Notes: a model not told the origin generated them from the letters alone. Counted from the first letter of the stretch, positions 41,409 through 50,635 are shown. The stretch: DNA of 64,000 nt from Companilactobacillus sp. (GCF_022484265.1 NZ_JAKVLR010000001.1:2232001-2296000), one strand, 5' to 3'. Translations and numbers: made by a program.

Positions 41409-43745
41409 ATGAGAAATAGATTGAAATTGATTCTTCTTTCAGCTCTAGCCTTTATTTTGGCAGTAATTGGATTTAGTTTTGCCAATACAGCTCAAGCTGC
41501 TGTGATTCCAGTAACTGGTTCTGATGCTGCGAATGCATTGATCAACCAAGGTAATTTCAATAGTTCAACTCAAATTGAAGATTGGGAAACAGTGCATGTT
41601 GGGTATAACTGGAGTATTCCTGACGGCGTACAAATAAACGCTGGGGATACCGCAACGTTTACTTTACCTAGTAACGTTGCTCCAATAGCTGATTTGTCAT
41701 TTGATGTCCTTGATAGCGAAGGCAATGTAATTGGTACTTTTGCAATTGCTAAAGGATCTCAAACAGGTACTTTAACTTTCAAGACAATACCAACTGACAT
41801 TTCTAACCGTCATGGTACCTTAGGCTTTTCAGCAAATGGTACTTATCACAATACTGAAAATCCCAATGACTTTATCCTTAATAAATATGGTTGGGTAAGC
41901 AATCAATACATGGGTTCTAATACGAGTCCTGCTACGACAGGTGTAACCACTTTATCAGGTGAAACTGCATCTGGCGAGGAAACTCCTACTAGATTGACTT
42001 GGAATGTTGCTTTTAACTCAACTGGTAAAACAATGACTAATGTCACATTAACTGATACTTTGGGTCCAAATCAGACCTTCGTTCCTGGATCAGTTTATGC
42101 TGAAACTGGTTATTATTTGAACGGTTCATTCGTCGCTACTGGTACGATTTCACCTTCAAGCGTAACTGTTAACGGCAATCAAATTATTATGAAGTTTCCT
42201 GAAGTCACAAGTATTGTCAACTTGACGTATCAAGTTGACGTTTCAAACGTTGATCCCAATACCATCAACACTTGGCATAACGATGTTTTGCTACAATCTG
42301 ATCAAGTAAGTAGTGAAGCTAGTCACGACATCACTTGGGGTGGCAATGGTACTGGTACTGGTGACCAAAACGGTAGCGTTATTTTGACCAAGACTAATAC
42401 CGCCAATGGACAACCTATTCCTGGAGCAGTCTTTGAACTTTTGGACTCACAAGGTAACGTTGTTCAACAAAATTTGAATACTGATGAAAATGGTCAAATT
42501 CAGATCAATGGTCTTGCACCTGGAGATTATGTCTTAGTTGAAACTGGTGTACCAGACGGATTCCAGACTAGCAACAATATCGAGTATCCATTTACGGTCG
42601 TTGCTGGACAGACAGCTAAGATCAGTGCAACTAATACCCCTGATCCAGTTCTTCCAAACACAGGTACAGTTGACTTAGTCAAGACTGATGCTGAAACTGG
42701 CATGACATTAGCAGGCGCAATGTACAATTTGCTTGATGCTAATAAAAATGTCATTTCAACGCAATTAGTAACCAATTCAGACGGCATGCTTTCATTGCCT
42801 GGACTAGAACCAGGTACTTATTATCTAGATGAGATCTCAGCTCCAACTGGATATGAGATCAATTCAGAACCAATTGAATTTACGATCACTACAGGTGAAA
42901 CAACTACAGTAAATGCTAAAGATGTTAAAACTGGTTTACCCGTTCCACCAGTTGTTACACCTCCAACAACTGAGCCACCAGTGGTTGAACCTGGCACTGG
43001 TACAGCTCAAATCATGAAGATTGATGCCTTAACAAATCAACCTTTAGCAAATGCCGTATTTGATCTGTATGATTTGAAAGATAACTTGCTGCAATCTGGA
43101 CTAACAACTAATGAATTAGGTATCTTATCAATCGTTGATCTTCAACCTGGCACCTATAAGTTAGTTGAAACAACAGCCCCAGAGGGTTACCAATTAGATT
43201 CTGATCCAATTCAATTTACGATCGACTCTAATGAAACAACAACGATTTATGTTCGTGATTCTCAATACGGAGATCCAGGTGTTCCACCAACTGTTGAAGA
43301 ACCAGAACCACCAACAGAACCTGGTACAACAGAACCTGGTGTTACAGAGCCCGGAACCACAGAACCTGGCACAACAGAACCTGGCGTAACAGAACCTGGT
43401 ACTACTGAACCCGGTACAACAGAGCCTGGTACAACAAATCCTGCTGCACCTGAACCTGAGATTCCTTCTGTTCCAACACCCGGTGAATCAAATCAAAGCA
43501 ATAACAACAATGCAGGTGGGTCCAGTGCTGTAAATCCTGGAGCTACAATTCCTGCAGGCAAACCATCAACTGGCTCAGCTAGTTCAACTGGACAAGCTAG
43601 TGGTACCGGAATTAACAAGGGTACCGGTCTGGGAGTATTTCCACAAACTGGTAACGTTGTAAGCATCGGTGCAATTATTGCCGGAATCGTCTTAGGATTA
43701 TTCGCAATTTTGAGAACAATTTCGTTAAGAAGACGTAAAAATTAA
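41409..43745 (+). CDS. wall-anchored adhesin with three SpaA/Cna-B domains
   Basis: A 778-residue surface protein. Order: signal peptide (about 1-32, ending ANTAQAA); an adhesin module of two Ig-like parts (WSIPDGVQINAGDTATFTLP and LTWNVAFNSTGKTMTNVTLT, about 35-310); three SpaA/Cna-B repeats (about 320-410, 420-510, 530-625). Each repeat starts with a lysine strand such as VDLVKTD and ends with an E-x-x-A-P-x-G-Y-like motif, so isopeptide bonds are likely. Then come a PGTTEPG-type repeat stalk (about 640-700), a Ser/Gly linker and a sorting signal FPQTG with membrane helix and RRRKN tail. ATG 41409 follows GAGGAGGTGATTGTTC. First of three paralogues. Confidence 0.9.
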   Translation: MRNRLKLILLSALAFILAVIGFSFANTAQAAVIPVTGSDAANALINQGNFNSSTQIEDWETVHVGYNWSIPDGVQINAGDTATFTLPSNVAPIADLSFDVLDSEGNVIGTFAIAKGSQTGTLTFKTIPTDISNRHGTLGFSANGTYHNTENPNDFILNKYGWVSNQYMGSNTSPATTGVTTLSGETASGEETPTRLTWNVAFNSTGKTMTNVTLTDTLGPNQTFVPGSVYAETGYYLNGSFVATGTISPSSVTVNGNQIIMKFPEVTSIVNLTYQVDVSNVDPNTINTWHNDVLLQSDQVSSEASHDITWGGNGTGTGDQNGSVILTKTNTANGQPIPGAVFELLDSQGNVVQQNLNTDENGQIQINGLAPGDYVLVETGVPDGFQTSNNIEYPFTVVAGQTAKISATNTPDPVLPNTGTVDLVKTDAETGMTLAGAMYNLLDANKNVISTQLVTNSDGMLSLPGLEPGTYYLDEISAPTGYEINSEPIEFTITTGETTTVNAKDVKTGLPVPPVVTPPTTEPPVVEPGTGTAQIMKIDALTNQPLANAVFDLYDLKDNLLQSGLTTNELGILSIVDLQPGTYKLVETTAPEGYQLDSDPIQFTIDSNETTTIYVRDSQYGDPGVPPTVEEPEPPTEPGTTEPGVTEPGTTEPGTTEPGVTEPGTTEPGTTEPGTTNPAAPEPEIPSVPTPGESNQSNNNNAGGSSAVNPGATIPAGKPSTGSASSTGQASGTGINKGTGLGVFPQTGNVVSIGAIIAGIVLGLFAILRTISLRRRKN

Positions 43746-43756
43746 AATATAGTTTC

Positions 43757-43797
43757 AAAAATATCCCTTAGAGAATTTCTCCGAGGGATATTTTTTT
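43757..43797 (+). terminator. terminator
   Basis: AAATATCCCT...AGAGAA with TTCTCC...AGGGATATTTTTTT. Confidence 0.8.
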
Positions 43798-43905
43798 GTT
43801 AAATTATGTAAAAATTTTCTTGTATTAATGATTTTTTTGCCGATAACAAGGATTTTATAATGAAATTGTTCAAAAAAGAGAGAAGAAAATTCTCAGGAGG
43901 CGATT

Positions 43906-44772
43906 GTGGTGAAAAAGTTGAACAAACCAACTTTCCTTTTGATCATTGGGATCGTTTTAGCAATCGTAACTTTTTTAACATCATTTAAACCGACTCAAGC
44001 TGCAGAAGTCAACATGAGTGGAATTACTACTGAAGATGCAGTTTTGACCGATTCAAACGGTAACGATATTACTAATTCTGATCAACTGAATCCTGATCAA
44101 ACATACAAAGCAACTTATAATTGGACGATTTCAAATGGGCAAGTTATTTCAAACGGAGATACAGCAACTTTACAATTGCCGAAAAATGTATCTACCGATA
44201 CGAATTTAATAATTTCTGTCAAAGATGCTAGTGGCAATTATTTAGGAACTTTGACGATTCCTAAAGATAGTACAACTGGAACCATTTTGTTCTCTCAACC
44301 TATCAGTAGTGCAGATAATGATATTCAGGGAATAATTTCGTTTTCAGTCGTTCCAAATTCAAATACAACCAATGAAGAACCAAATACGACTGATCTAGCT
44401 GATAATGAATCAGATAAAACTACCAGCCCAGCACCGGATACAAGTACAAACAACGATGTGGATTCAACTCAGAACACTAACGCAGCCGATAACGACCCCG
44501 TGGTTGAAAAAAGCACTACGCCAGCCAGGATCTTTGTTGGCGATCCAATTTTAGTTGGGGATGGTCCCGAGACTCCATCCGTTGCTAATAACAGTGGGCT
44601 CTCAAGTTCCGCGGTCAATCCAACACATGCGACTGTTTTTCCAGCTCTGACAAATAAGTTGCCTCAAGCTGGAAACAAATCTGATGACAATCTGACTTTT
44701 ATTGGTATGGGATTATTGATCTTGGTCACAGGTATTTCGTATTTAATTTGGCGTCGTAAGAAAATCGATTAA
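43906..44772 (+). CDS. short wall-anchored protein of the adhesin cluster
   Basis: A 288-residue paralogue of its neighbours. It has a signal peptide (ending KPTQAA), a single copy of the N-terminal adhesin half (WTISNGQVISNGDTATLQLP and GNYLGTLTIPKDSTTGTILF), a Thr/Asn/Asp-rich linker with NTTNEEPNTTD, and a sorting signal LPQAG with membrane helix and WRRKKID tail. It lacks the second Ig-like part and all Cna-B repeats. The start is GTG 43906 (GGAGGCGATT upstream; the next codon is also GTG). It may be a deletion derivative kept as a functional short form. Confidence 0.85.
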   Translation: MVKKLNKPTFLLIIGIVLAIVTFLTSFKPTQAAEVNMSGITTEDAVLTDSNGNDITNSDQLNPDQTYKATYNWTISNGQVISNGDTATLQLPKNVSTDTNLIISVKDASGNYLGTLTIPKDSTTGTILFSQPISSADNDIQGIISFSVVPNSNTTNEEPNTTDLADNESDKTTSPAPDTSTNNDVDSTQNTNAADNDPVVEKSTTPARIFVGDPILVGDGPETPSVANNSGLSSSAVNPTHATVFPALTNKLPQAGNKSDDNLTFIGMGLLILVTGISYLIWRRKKID

Positions 44773-44901
44773 TTATGTAACAGCAAAAGGGTTTTGTTCA
44801 AATTATGTAAATTATAATTTTATTCAATGAGTATTTTGGTACAAAAAAGTAATTATACTATTGAGTTGAACCATAAATTATATGATTTTGGAGGCGATCC
44901 G

Positions 44902-46800
44902 ATGAGACGGAAATCCTATAGTTGGTTAATATCAATAGTTTCTTTGGTATTAGCATTAATTTCATTAGGTATTTTCAGTATTAACACTTCTCAAGCTGCC
45001 ACGATCCCAATGACTGGGACTTCAGCGGCAGATGCCACAATTTATGATTCGAATGGGAATCAAGTTTCCAATTCTAACAGCTTAATGACCTATCAAACTT
45101 TTAAAGTTAGTTATGATTGGACAATTCCTAGTGGGCAGACAATCGCCAACGGCGATACCGCCTCTGTTCAGTTACCTAGTAATGTGGTTACCCAGACTGA
45201 TTTAAGCGTTCCTATCATTGATAAGGCAGGAAATAATATTGGTACATTTACAGTCACTAAAAATTCTCAGACTGGTACCATCACATTCAATCAAAATTTG
45301 GCCGCAACTGATTCGCCAAGAATCGGGACATTAGTTTTTTACGCAAATGGTAATAATGCATCTGACGTAAATAACGTTCAATTTGTCGTAAACAAGTACG
45401 GCTGGATCAGTGGCACTACCAATGGTACTGAACCAACAACGTTAACTTGGAATATTGCCTTAAATTCGGCTGGCAATAGTTTAACCAATGTCAAATTAGT
45501 TGATGCTATGGGACCAAATCAGACGTTTGTCCCTGGCTCAGTTAGTGCGCAAACAGGTTATTATTCTTCAACTGGTACCTTTGTCAATCAAGGTAGTATT
45601 TCACCAACAGTCACCCAAAACGGCAATGTGATCACCATGAATTTTGGCTCGATCAATAAAGCAATCAACTTAGTTTATCAAGCCAATGTTTCAAATCTTG
45701 ATACGGTCAATGCAAATTCCTGGAGCAATTCAGTTAATATGACCTCTGATCAAGAATCTGGTTCTTCCAGTCATCAAATTGATTGGGGTGGTTTAGGAAC
45801 CGAGATGTCTAACGGTGGGGTTTATTTGAAAGTAACAAGTAGTAAAGATTCTTCAGCGTTAGCCAATGCAGTTTACAATTTGCAAAATTCCAGCGGCACT
45901 GCAATTCAAAATAAATTGACCACTAATTCTGATGGCCAGATTGCAGTTAACAATTTGACGCCGGGACAATATTCATTTGTTGAAACTAAAGCACCTACTG
46001 GCTATACATTAAATGCCACGACAATTCCATTTACGATTGTTTCCGGACAAACTAGTCCAGTGCAAGTCTCAACTACGAATACACCAGTTGCCACAACAGA
46101 TCCGGTCGATCCGCCAGCAACTAATACTGATCCGATAGATCCACCAACAGATCCAGTCGATCCTCCGACAGTAACGACAGATCCTAAAAATCCTGCTACT
46201 GACCCAGTGGACCCACCGGCAACTAATACGGATCCAGTTGATCCACCAACAGATCCAGTTGATCCACCGGCAGCAACGACAGATCCTAAAGATCCTGCTA
46301 CCGACCCAGTTGATCCACCAGCAACAACGACCGATCCAGCTGATCCAACCACTACGACTGATCCGAAGACTACTACGACCGATCCAGCTGACCCAGTGAT
46401 CACCGATCCTAGTGATCCAGCTCCAGCTTCCATGTCAAAAACGACTAGTTCATCAGTTGGATTGATCGATCCACCAGCAACTAATGCTGATCCTACAACT
46501 GATACAACAAGTTCTACGCCTGCTTCAACTAGCAAAACTACTAAAGCTACTGTAACGACAACGGCTCATGTTCCAGTATCTGGTGCAACAAGTGCTGTGA
46601 CGCCAACTTATAATGCGGGACAAAAGGTTTATAACCCAATGAGTAGTGGATACAATGACAATAGTCCATTGTCAGCTACGAATGCTAAATTCCCACAAAC
46701 AGGTAACAGTAATGACGGAGTGCTTGAAACTATCGCCGGAATTTTAGTTTTGATGATTCTAGGTAGCGAATGGTTCTTTTGGAGACAGAGAAAAGGTTAA
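44902..46800 (+). CDS. wall-anchored adhesin with one Cna-B domain and Asp-Pro repeat stalk
   Basis: A 632-residue surface protein. It has a signal peptide (ending NTSQAA), a two-part adhesin module closely related to the first paralogue (PNQTFVPGSVSAQTGYY; GLGTEMSNGGV), one SpaA/Cna-B repeat (about 312-395, YLKVTSSKDSS to VETKAPTGYTLN), a long stalk of PATNTDPVDPPTDPVDPP-type repeats (about 400-515), a Ser/Thr-rich part and a sorting signal FPQTG with helix and short basic tail. ATG 44902 follows GGAGGCGATCC. The frame is open 25 codons further upstream without a ribosome site. No sortase gene is in the window. Confidence 0.9.
   Translation: MRRKSYSWLISIVSLVLALISLGIFSINTSQAATIPMTGTSAADATIYDSNGNQVSNSNSLMTYQTFKVSYDWTIPSGQTIANGDTASVQLPSNVVTQTDLSVPIIDKAGNNIGTFTVTKNSQTGTITFNQNLAATDSPRIGTLVFYANGNNASDVNNVQFVVNKYGWISGTTNGTEPTTLTWNIALNSAGNSLTNVKLVDAMGPNQTFVPGSVSAQTGYYSSTGTFVNQGSISPTVTQNGNVITMNFGSINKAINLVYQANVSNLDTVNANSWSNSVNMTSDQESGSSSHQIDWGGLGTEMSNGGVYLKVTSSKDSSALANAVYNLQNSSGTAIQNKLTTNSDGQIAVNNLTPGQYSFVETKAPTGYTLNATTIPFTIVSGQTSPVQVSTTNTPVATTDPVDPPATNTDPIDPPTDPVDPPTVTTDPKNPATDPVDPPATNTDPVDPPTDPVDPPAATTDPKDPATDPVDPPATTTDPADPTTTTDPKTTTTDPADPVITDPSDPAPASMSKTTSSSVGLIDPPATNADPTTDTTSSTPASTSKTTKATVTTTAHVPVSGATSAVTPTYNAGQKVYNPMSSGYNDNSPLSATNAKFPQTGNSNDGVLETIAGILVLMILGSEWFFWRQRKG
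46078..46440 (+). repeat. in-frame DNA repeats encoding the Asp-Pro stalk
   Basis: Tandem units built on GATCC(A/G)-G(T/C)(T/C)GATCC and ACAACGACAGATCC, coding for D-P-V-D-P-P and T-T-D-P. Array length is likely to vary between strains. Confidence 0.8.
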
Positions 46801-46829
46801 GAACTTAAATAATAAATAGTTTTGAATAT

Positions 46830-46864
46830 AAAGGTTGTGACTCCTTGGAGTTGCAACCTTTTTG
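46830..46864 (+). terminator. terminator after the adhesin cluster
   Basis: AAGGTTGTGACTCC-TT-GGAGTTGCAACCTTTTT (central mismatch). Confidence 0.75.
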
Positions 46865-46997
46865 TATGAAAAAAACATTAAAATGTAAAACGTTTACATA
46901 TTACAATTCGAACAAAATTCCGGAAATCGGACAAGAATCGTTTTTTAAAGTAGTAGACTAGTAGTTATAACTTACATATTGGGGATGCTATTCAGTT

Positions 46998-48143
46998 TTG
47001 AAAATAAAATCGATACTTTTAATTTTAATTCCAACTTTCTTATTCAGTTCGATGGAAATTGCCTTAAAGATCGCCGGAGGATCTTTTAACCCCATTGAAT
47101 TGAACTTTATTCGTTTCTTGATCGGGGGATTAGCTCTACTACCATTTGCCTGGGCTTATCTGAGAAAACACAGTATTTTGCTATCAAAGACGGACTTATT
47201 GAGATGTGCAGCCACGGGTTTTGTCATTGTTGTTGTCAGCATGTCGCTTTATCAACTATCAATTCAACTAACGGATGCTTCAATTGTTGCTATCATGTTG
47301 AGTGCCAATCCAATCTTTGGCTTGATCATCGGCTTTATTTTCTTAAAAGAGAAATTATCACGTACAAATATTTTTGCCTTAGTTTTAACTTTGATTGGAC
47401 TTTTGGTCATCATTGACCCATTCCACTTAAAAAATCCGATCGGTATTACTTTAGGATTATTGTCATCAATTATTTTTGGTGTCTACGGTGTCATGTCGCG
47501 TGTCCACAGTCACAAAATTGGTATCAATGCTTTAACTATGACTTGTTTGTCATTCTTGTTTGGTGCTGGGGAATTAGCAATTTTGATGGGACTTAGTCAT
47601 ACCGGATTAGCTTCATTTATTCCAAAGAATTACAGCGAATTCGTTAATATCCCATTTTTCCAAGGAATCACATGGTCAACTTTGCCATTGATACTTTATA
47701 TTTCAGTCTTAGTTACTGGTGCTGCGTTTGGATTGTACTTCGTTGCCATGGACGAAGTTGGAGTTGTTCAAGCTTCGTTGATTTTCCTAGTAAAACCTGC
47801 GTTAGCTCCAATTTTAGCTTTAGGAGTGTTGGGCGAAGCCATCGTTCCAAGAACGATCGTTGGTATCGTTATTATCTTATTAGGTTCAGCAATTACACTT
47901 GTTGGTGCCAAAATCGCTTACGGAGTTATCTCGATTTTTATCAGTGATTCCAAGAAACCTAAAGAAGAAGTTGAACGTCAGATGGAACGTGATATGGAAA
48001 ATCTTCCTTCAGACGACCAACCAAATAAAAATAAACTAACTGCTAAAATTCATGATCAACTTGAAAATCAAAAAGAAGTTCAAGCTGAATTAAAAGAAGA
48101 AATTCAAAGTCATCGTTCTTCGATGCAAGAACAGAAAAACTAA
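46998..48143 (+). CDS. EamA/DMT family transporter with cytosolic coiled-coil tail
   Basis: A 381-residue membrane protein with ten helices in two EamA repeats (IPTFLFSSMEIALKIAGG, YQLSIQLTDASIVAIMLSANP, FVAMDEVGVVQASLIFLVKPALAP, the last partly quoted). An unusual polar tail of about 70 residues follows (EVERQMERDMEN to the end), rich in Glu, Lys and Gln and likely a coiled coil. It exports or imports small metabolites such as amino acids. The start is TTG 46998, 11 bases after GGGGAT. It ends at a bidirectional terminator shared with ccpN. Confidence 0.87.
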   Translation: MKIKSILLILIPTFLFSSMEIALKIAGGSFNPIELNFIRFLIGGLALLPFAWAYLRKHSILLSKTDLLRCAATGFVIVVVSMSLYQLSIQLTDASIVAIMLSANPIFGLIIGFIFLKEKLSRTNIFALVLTLIGLLVIIDPFHLKNPIGITLGLLSSIIFGVYGVMSRVHSHKIGINALTMTCLSFLFGAGELAILMGLSHTGLASFIPKNYSEFVNIPFFQGITWSTLPLILYISVLVTGAAFGLYFVAMDEVGVVQASLIFLVKPALAPILALGVLGEAIVPRTIVGIVIILLGSAITLVGAKIAYGVISIFISDSKKPKEEVERQMERDMENLPSDDQPNKNKLTAKIHDQLENQKEVQAELKEEIQSHRSSMQEQKN

Positions 48144-48183
48144 AAAAATGTCCGCTAATTCCAACAATTAGCGGACATTTTTC
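48144..48183. terminator. bidirectional terminator
   Basis: AAAATGTCCGCTAATT pairs with AATTAGCGGACATTTT between convergent genes. Confidence 0.9.
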
Positions 48184-48188
48184 GTATG

Positions 48189-48809
48189 TTAGTCTTTTTC
48201 ACCTTGTTTGATAAAGTATTCGAAAATGCGACTCTTAGTGATTTTTCCAATCACTTTAGTATTTTCAGTTGTGTCAACGACGGGTAATGAGTCGACCTCG
48301 TGTTCTAGCAATAACTTTCCGACACTCATGATCGACATGTCAGGAGTGACTGTGATCAAGTTCGGCATCCGTGTCATGACCATGCTGGCGACCATTGACT
48401 CAGTATCGGAATTATTCACGGTAACTGCTAGCAAGTCTTTTCTTGAAATCAAACCTAATAAGTTTTGATCAGAGTCGACGACGTAAAGTGAACCTGTATC
48501 CTTTAAAAAGAGGTTATTGACGCACTCTTGTAAAGTAGTATTGGGTTCGACTAGAGCAGGTTTTTTCACGATATCGTTGATTTTTTGCTCGTATAAATTA
48601 GCATAGTTGACTTGGGTATTTTTAAGTCCAGTATATTCATAGCCGACTTTGGGACGAGAGCCTAAAATACCCACAGCTGTCAGCAGTCTCAAGTCGCCAC
48701 GGATGGTAGGGATGCTGAGTCCTAGCTGGTTAGCGATTTGCTCACTAGTTAGTGGACTAGTCTTTTTAGTCATTGCAATAATTTCTTGTTGTCTAGTAGT
48801 TAATTCCAT
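48189..48809 (-). CDS. ccpN: CcpN-like regulator (HTH plus CBS pair)
   Basis: A 206-residue protein. Residues 1-60 form a winged helix (LTTRQQEIIAMTKKTSPLTS, then LGLSIPTIRGDLRLLTAVGIL in part), and residues about 75-205 a pair of CBS domains. This is the layout of CcpN (YqzB), which represses gluconeogenic genes such as gapB and pckA in B. subtilis through adenine-nucleotide sensing. ATG 48809 follows CGGGGAATTAAA. Possible CcpN boxes lie before ppsA (34.7 kb) and in its own upstream gap (TATATATCATT at 48892-48902, 10 of 11). Regulation of ppsA is inferred. Confidence 0.85.
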   Translation of the reverse strand: MELTTRQQEIIAMTKKTSPLTSEQIANQLGLSIPTIRGDLRLLTAVGILGSRPKVGYEYTGLKNTQVNYANLYEQKINDIVKKPALVEPNTTLQECVNNLFLKDTGSLYVVDSDQNLLGLISRKDLLAVTVNNSDTESMVASMVMTRMPNLITVTPDMSIMSVGKLLLEHEVDSLPVVDTTENTKVIGKITKSRIFEYFIKQGEKD

Positions 48810-49062
48810 TTTAATTCCCCGGTGCGTTTGTTTAAATTTGTAATCGACTTTAATTATATATGTAATAACATATTGTGGCAATAATACGTTATATATATCA
48901 TTAATTGATAAAATTAATATGAAATTATTTTCAACCACTCACTGAAAAAATTCGACATATTTAATCTTTTTTCACGGATTATATTGACCTGTTAAGCATT
49001 AAGATTAGAATAAAAATTGTATTCAATAAAAGTAAATTAATAGTTGATCGGAGAGTAAATTG

Positions 49063-49686
49063 ATGAAATATTTGAGTAAAAAGCAAGAACGGGAGTTATA
49101 TCTTCCTACTACTACACCCAAAATCGTCAATGTCCCAGGCCAAAAATTCATTTCTTTGCACGGAGTCGGCGACCCAAACGGCCCAGAATTCAAAGAAAAG
49201 ATGGAAACTTTATTCCCTGTAGCATATGGACTGAAGGCTGCTTATCGTAAATATTGCGAAGGAAAAGACGTTGAGTTTGATGACTACGTTGTTTTTCCAC
49301 TTGAGGGAGTATGGTCTCTGACTGAGGCTGGTCAAAAGTTAGATCATCTCGACAAAAATGAATTCGAATACGATGTAATGATTCGTATTCCCGACTTTTT
49401 CCCAGCTGATTTAATTGAACCTAGTATTGAAGAAATCAAATCGAAGAAGCATCTGAAATTGATCAACGACTTAGAGATCAAAGAATATCCTGCTATTGAG
49501 GCGGTCGAAGTTTTGCACGTCGGTAAATACGATGATGAACCTGCAAGTTTTGCCAAGATGGATAAATTGGTTTCCGAACAAGGCAAACAGCGTGCTTCAA
49601 TGATTCATCGCGAGATTTATTTATCAGATGCCAGACGGGTTGAACCAGAAAGATTAAAGACAGTTTTGCGTTATGAAATAAAATAA
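49063..49686 (+). CDS. GyrI-like small-molecule-binding domain protein
   Basis: A 207-residue stand-alone GyrI-like (SHS2-fold) protein with no DNA-binding domain. Typical parts are FISLHGVGDPNGPEFKEK, VVFPLEGVWSL and EVLHVGKYDDEPASFAKM near the C-terminus. Relatives bind or hydrolyse hydrophobic compounds, or form the effector half of AraC-type regulators. CGGAGAG lies before ATG 49063 (a TTG directly before it is less likely). It stands alone. Ligand unknown. Confidence 0.85.
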   Translation: MKYLSKKQERELYLPTTTPKIVNVPGQKFISLHGVGDPNGPEFKEKMETLFPVAYGLKAAYRKYCEGKDVEFDDYVVFPLEGVWSLTEAGQKLDHLDKNEFEYDVMIRIPDFFPADLIEPSIEEIKSKKHLKLINDLEIKEYPAIEAVEVLHVGKYDDEPASFAKMDKLVSEQGKQRASMIHREIYLSDARRVEPERLKTVLRYEIK

Positions 49687-49707
49687 TTATTTTTTTAAAC
49701 AAATCTG

Positions 49708-49763
49708 TTGATAAATGATTCAATACCTGCTATTCTCTATCGTGGACTTAGTAATTATTACTA
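49708..49763 (+). promoter_or_regulatory. rpsN promoter with Zur-like box
   Basis: TTGATA (49708-49713), 17 bases, TATTCT (49731-49736). TAGTAATTATTACTA (49749-49763), a perfect 7-1-7 palindrome, follows at the expected transcription start. Fur-family boxes have this form; the Zur version TCGTAATnATTACGA differs at one base pair per arm. Confidence 0.7.
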
Positions 49764-49815
49764 TTAAACATGACTTCCCATTATCAAAAATTTTTGAAAA
49801 AGGGTAGGTACGTGA

Positions 49816-50085
49816 ATGGCACGTAAAGCAAAGTTAGAACGTGAAAAAAGATTGCACGCTACTGTGAACAAATACGCAGCATTGCGCAAGCAATTGAAAG
49901 AAAATGGCGATTATGAAGCTCTTAGCAAATTGCCTAGAGATGCATCTCCAACCAGATTGCATAATCGTGATAAAGAAGACGGCAGACCGCATGCTTATTT
50001 GAGAAAGTTTGGTTTGTCTAGAATTAATTTTAGAAATTTAGCGCACAAGGGTCAGATCCCTGGTGTTCGTAAAGCTAGCTGGTAA
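49816..50085 (+). CDS. rpsN: 30S ribosomal protein S14, zinc-independent type
   Basis: An 89-residue S14 of the long, cysteine-free (C-) type. The C-terminal part (SPTRLHNRDKEDGRPHAYLR, then FGLSRINFRNLAHKGQIPGV) is typical, and there is no C-x-x-C pair. In Firmicutes the usual S14 in the spc operon is short and binds zinc. This second copy replaces it when zinc is scarce and is normally repressed by Zur, which fits the box upstream. AGGGTAGGTACGTGA precedes ATG 49816. Confidence 0.95.
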   Translation: MARKAKLEREKRLHATVNKYAALRKQLKENGDYEALSKLPRDASPTRLHNRDKEDGRPHAYLRKFGLSRINFRNLAHKGQIPGVRKASW

Positions 50086-50087
50086 AT

Positions 50088-50240
50088 AGCTAGGCCAGTC
50101 ACTTGAACAAGTCAATCTGTTATGTCAAGAGATTATTCCGCAGGAACTGTGACTGGCCTGGACCTATGAGGTAACAAACTCAAGAGGTCTACGATCCTCC
50201 TCATACACAAAACCCGAGATATTTATCTCGGGCTTTTTTT
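50088..50240 (+). ncRNA. structured transcript region downstream of rpsN, ending in a terminator
   Basis: A 13-base stem CTAGGCCAGTCAC (50090-50102) with GTGACTGGCCTGG (50149-50161, one wobble) encloses a hairpin ACTTG-AA-CAAGT. GACCT/AGGTC and the competing TATGAGG/CCTCATA follow. The terminator CCCGAGAT-ATTT-ATCTCGGG plus T run is at 50213-50240. It has no frame. It could be a long 3' UTR or a separate small RNA; I do not recognise the family. Confidence 0.5.
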
Positions 50241-50280
50241 GTGCGGTTTACTTTAGGTTAGTCTATATAATGTCGCCTAC

Positions 50281-50413
50281 AGGATGGGATTGCTTATTGG
50301 CTCCGCATCCTTGGTTGTTCGTTGGCGTAGCCAACACTTTAGAAGGTTGCGCACGCGCCAAGGGCGACGTACGTTCCTTTATTTCACTACTTGGCCAAAC
50401 GCAATCCCATCCT
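50281..50413. repeat. structured intergenic element, family A copy 3
   Basis: Perfect outer arms AGGATGGGATTGC (50281-50293) and GCAATCCCATCCT (50401-50413), with inner TTGGC paired to GCCAA. The 66-base core (about 50313-50378) matches copies 1 and 2, with GTTGGC-GTA-GCCAAC and GCGCACGCGCCAAGGGCGAC. Arms differ completely from the other copies yet stay complementary. 50414-50635 is otherwise AT-rich with no gene seen. Confidence 0.85.
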
Positions 50414-50635
50414 TCCGGCTGGTATTCTCAAATCTTTTTGTTTATGAGGTAGTAATTTATTTATCCAAACTTTAAGTATGAAAATATATCCGAAAATTTT
50501 ATCCACTGAACGCAACCATGAATAATTAGTCGATTAGAATGAACTAACTTTTTCCATGATGTATCAAATATTTTTGTACCTCTCTTGATTCAAAAGTATA
50601 ATTTAACTATCTACTAACATTTTGGAGGTTTTACC

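Noticed and set aside
46002..46535. 177-residue minus-strand frame rich in Gly, Val and Ser
   Set aside because: It is the antisense of the Asp-Pro repeat stalk of the third adhesin; no ribosome site, and its composition is explained by the coding repeats.
50270..50475. Two short overlapping frames over family A copy 3
   Set aside because: Both are by-products of the structured element, with no ribosome site.
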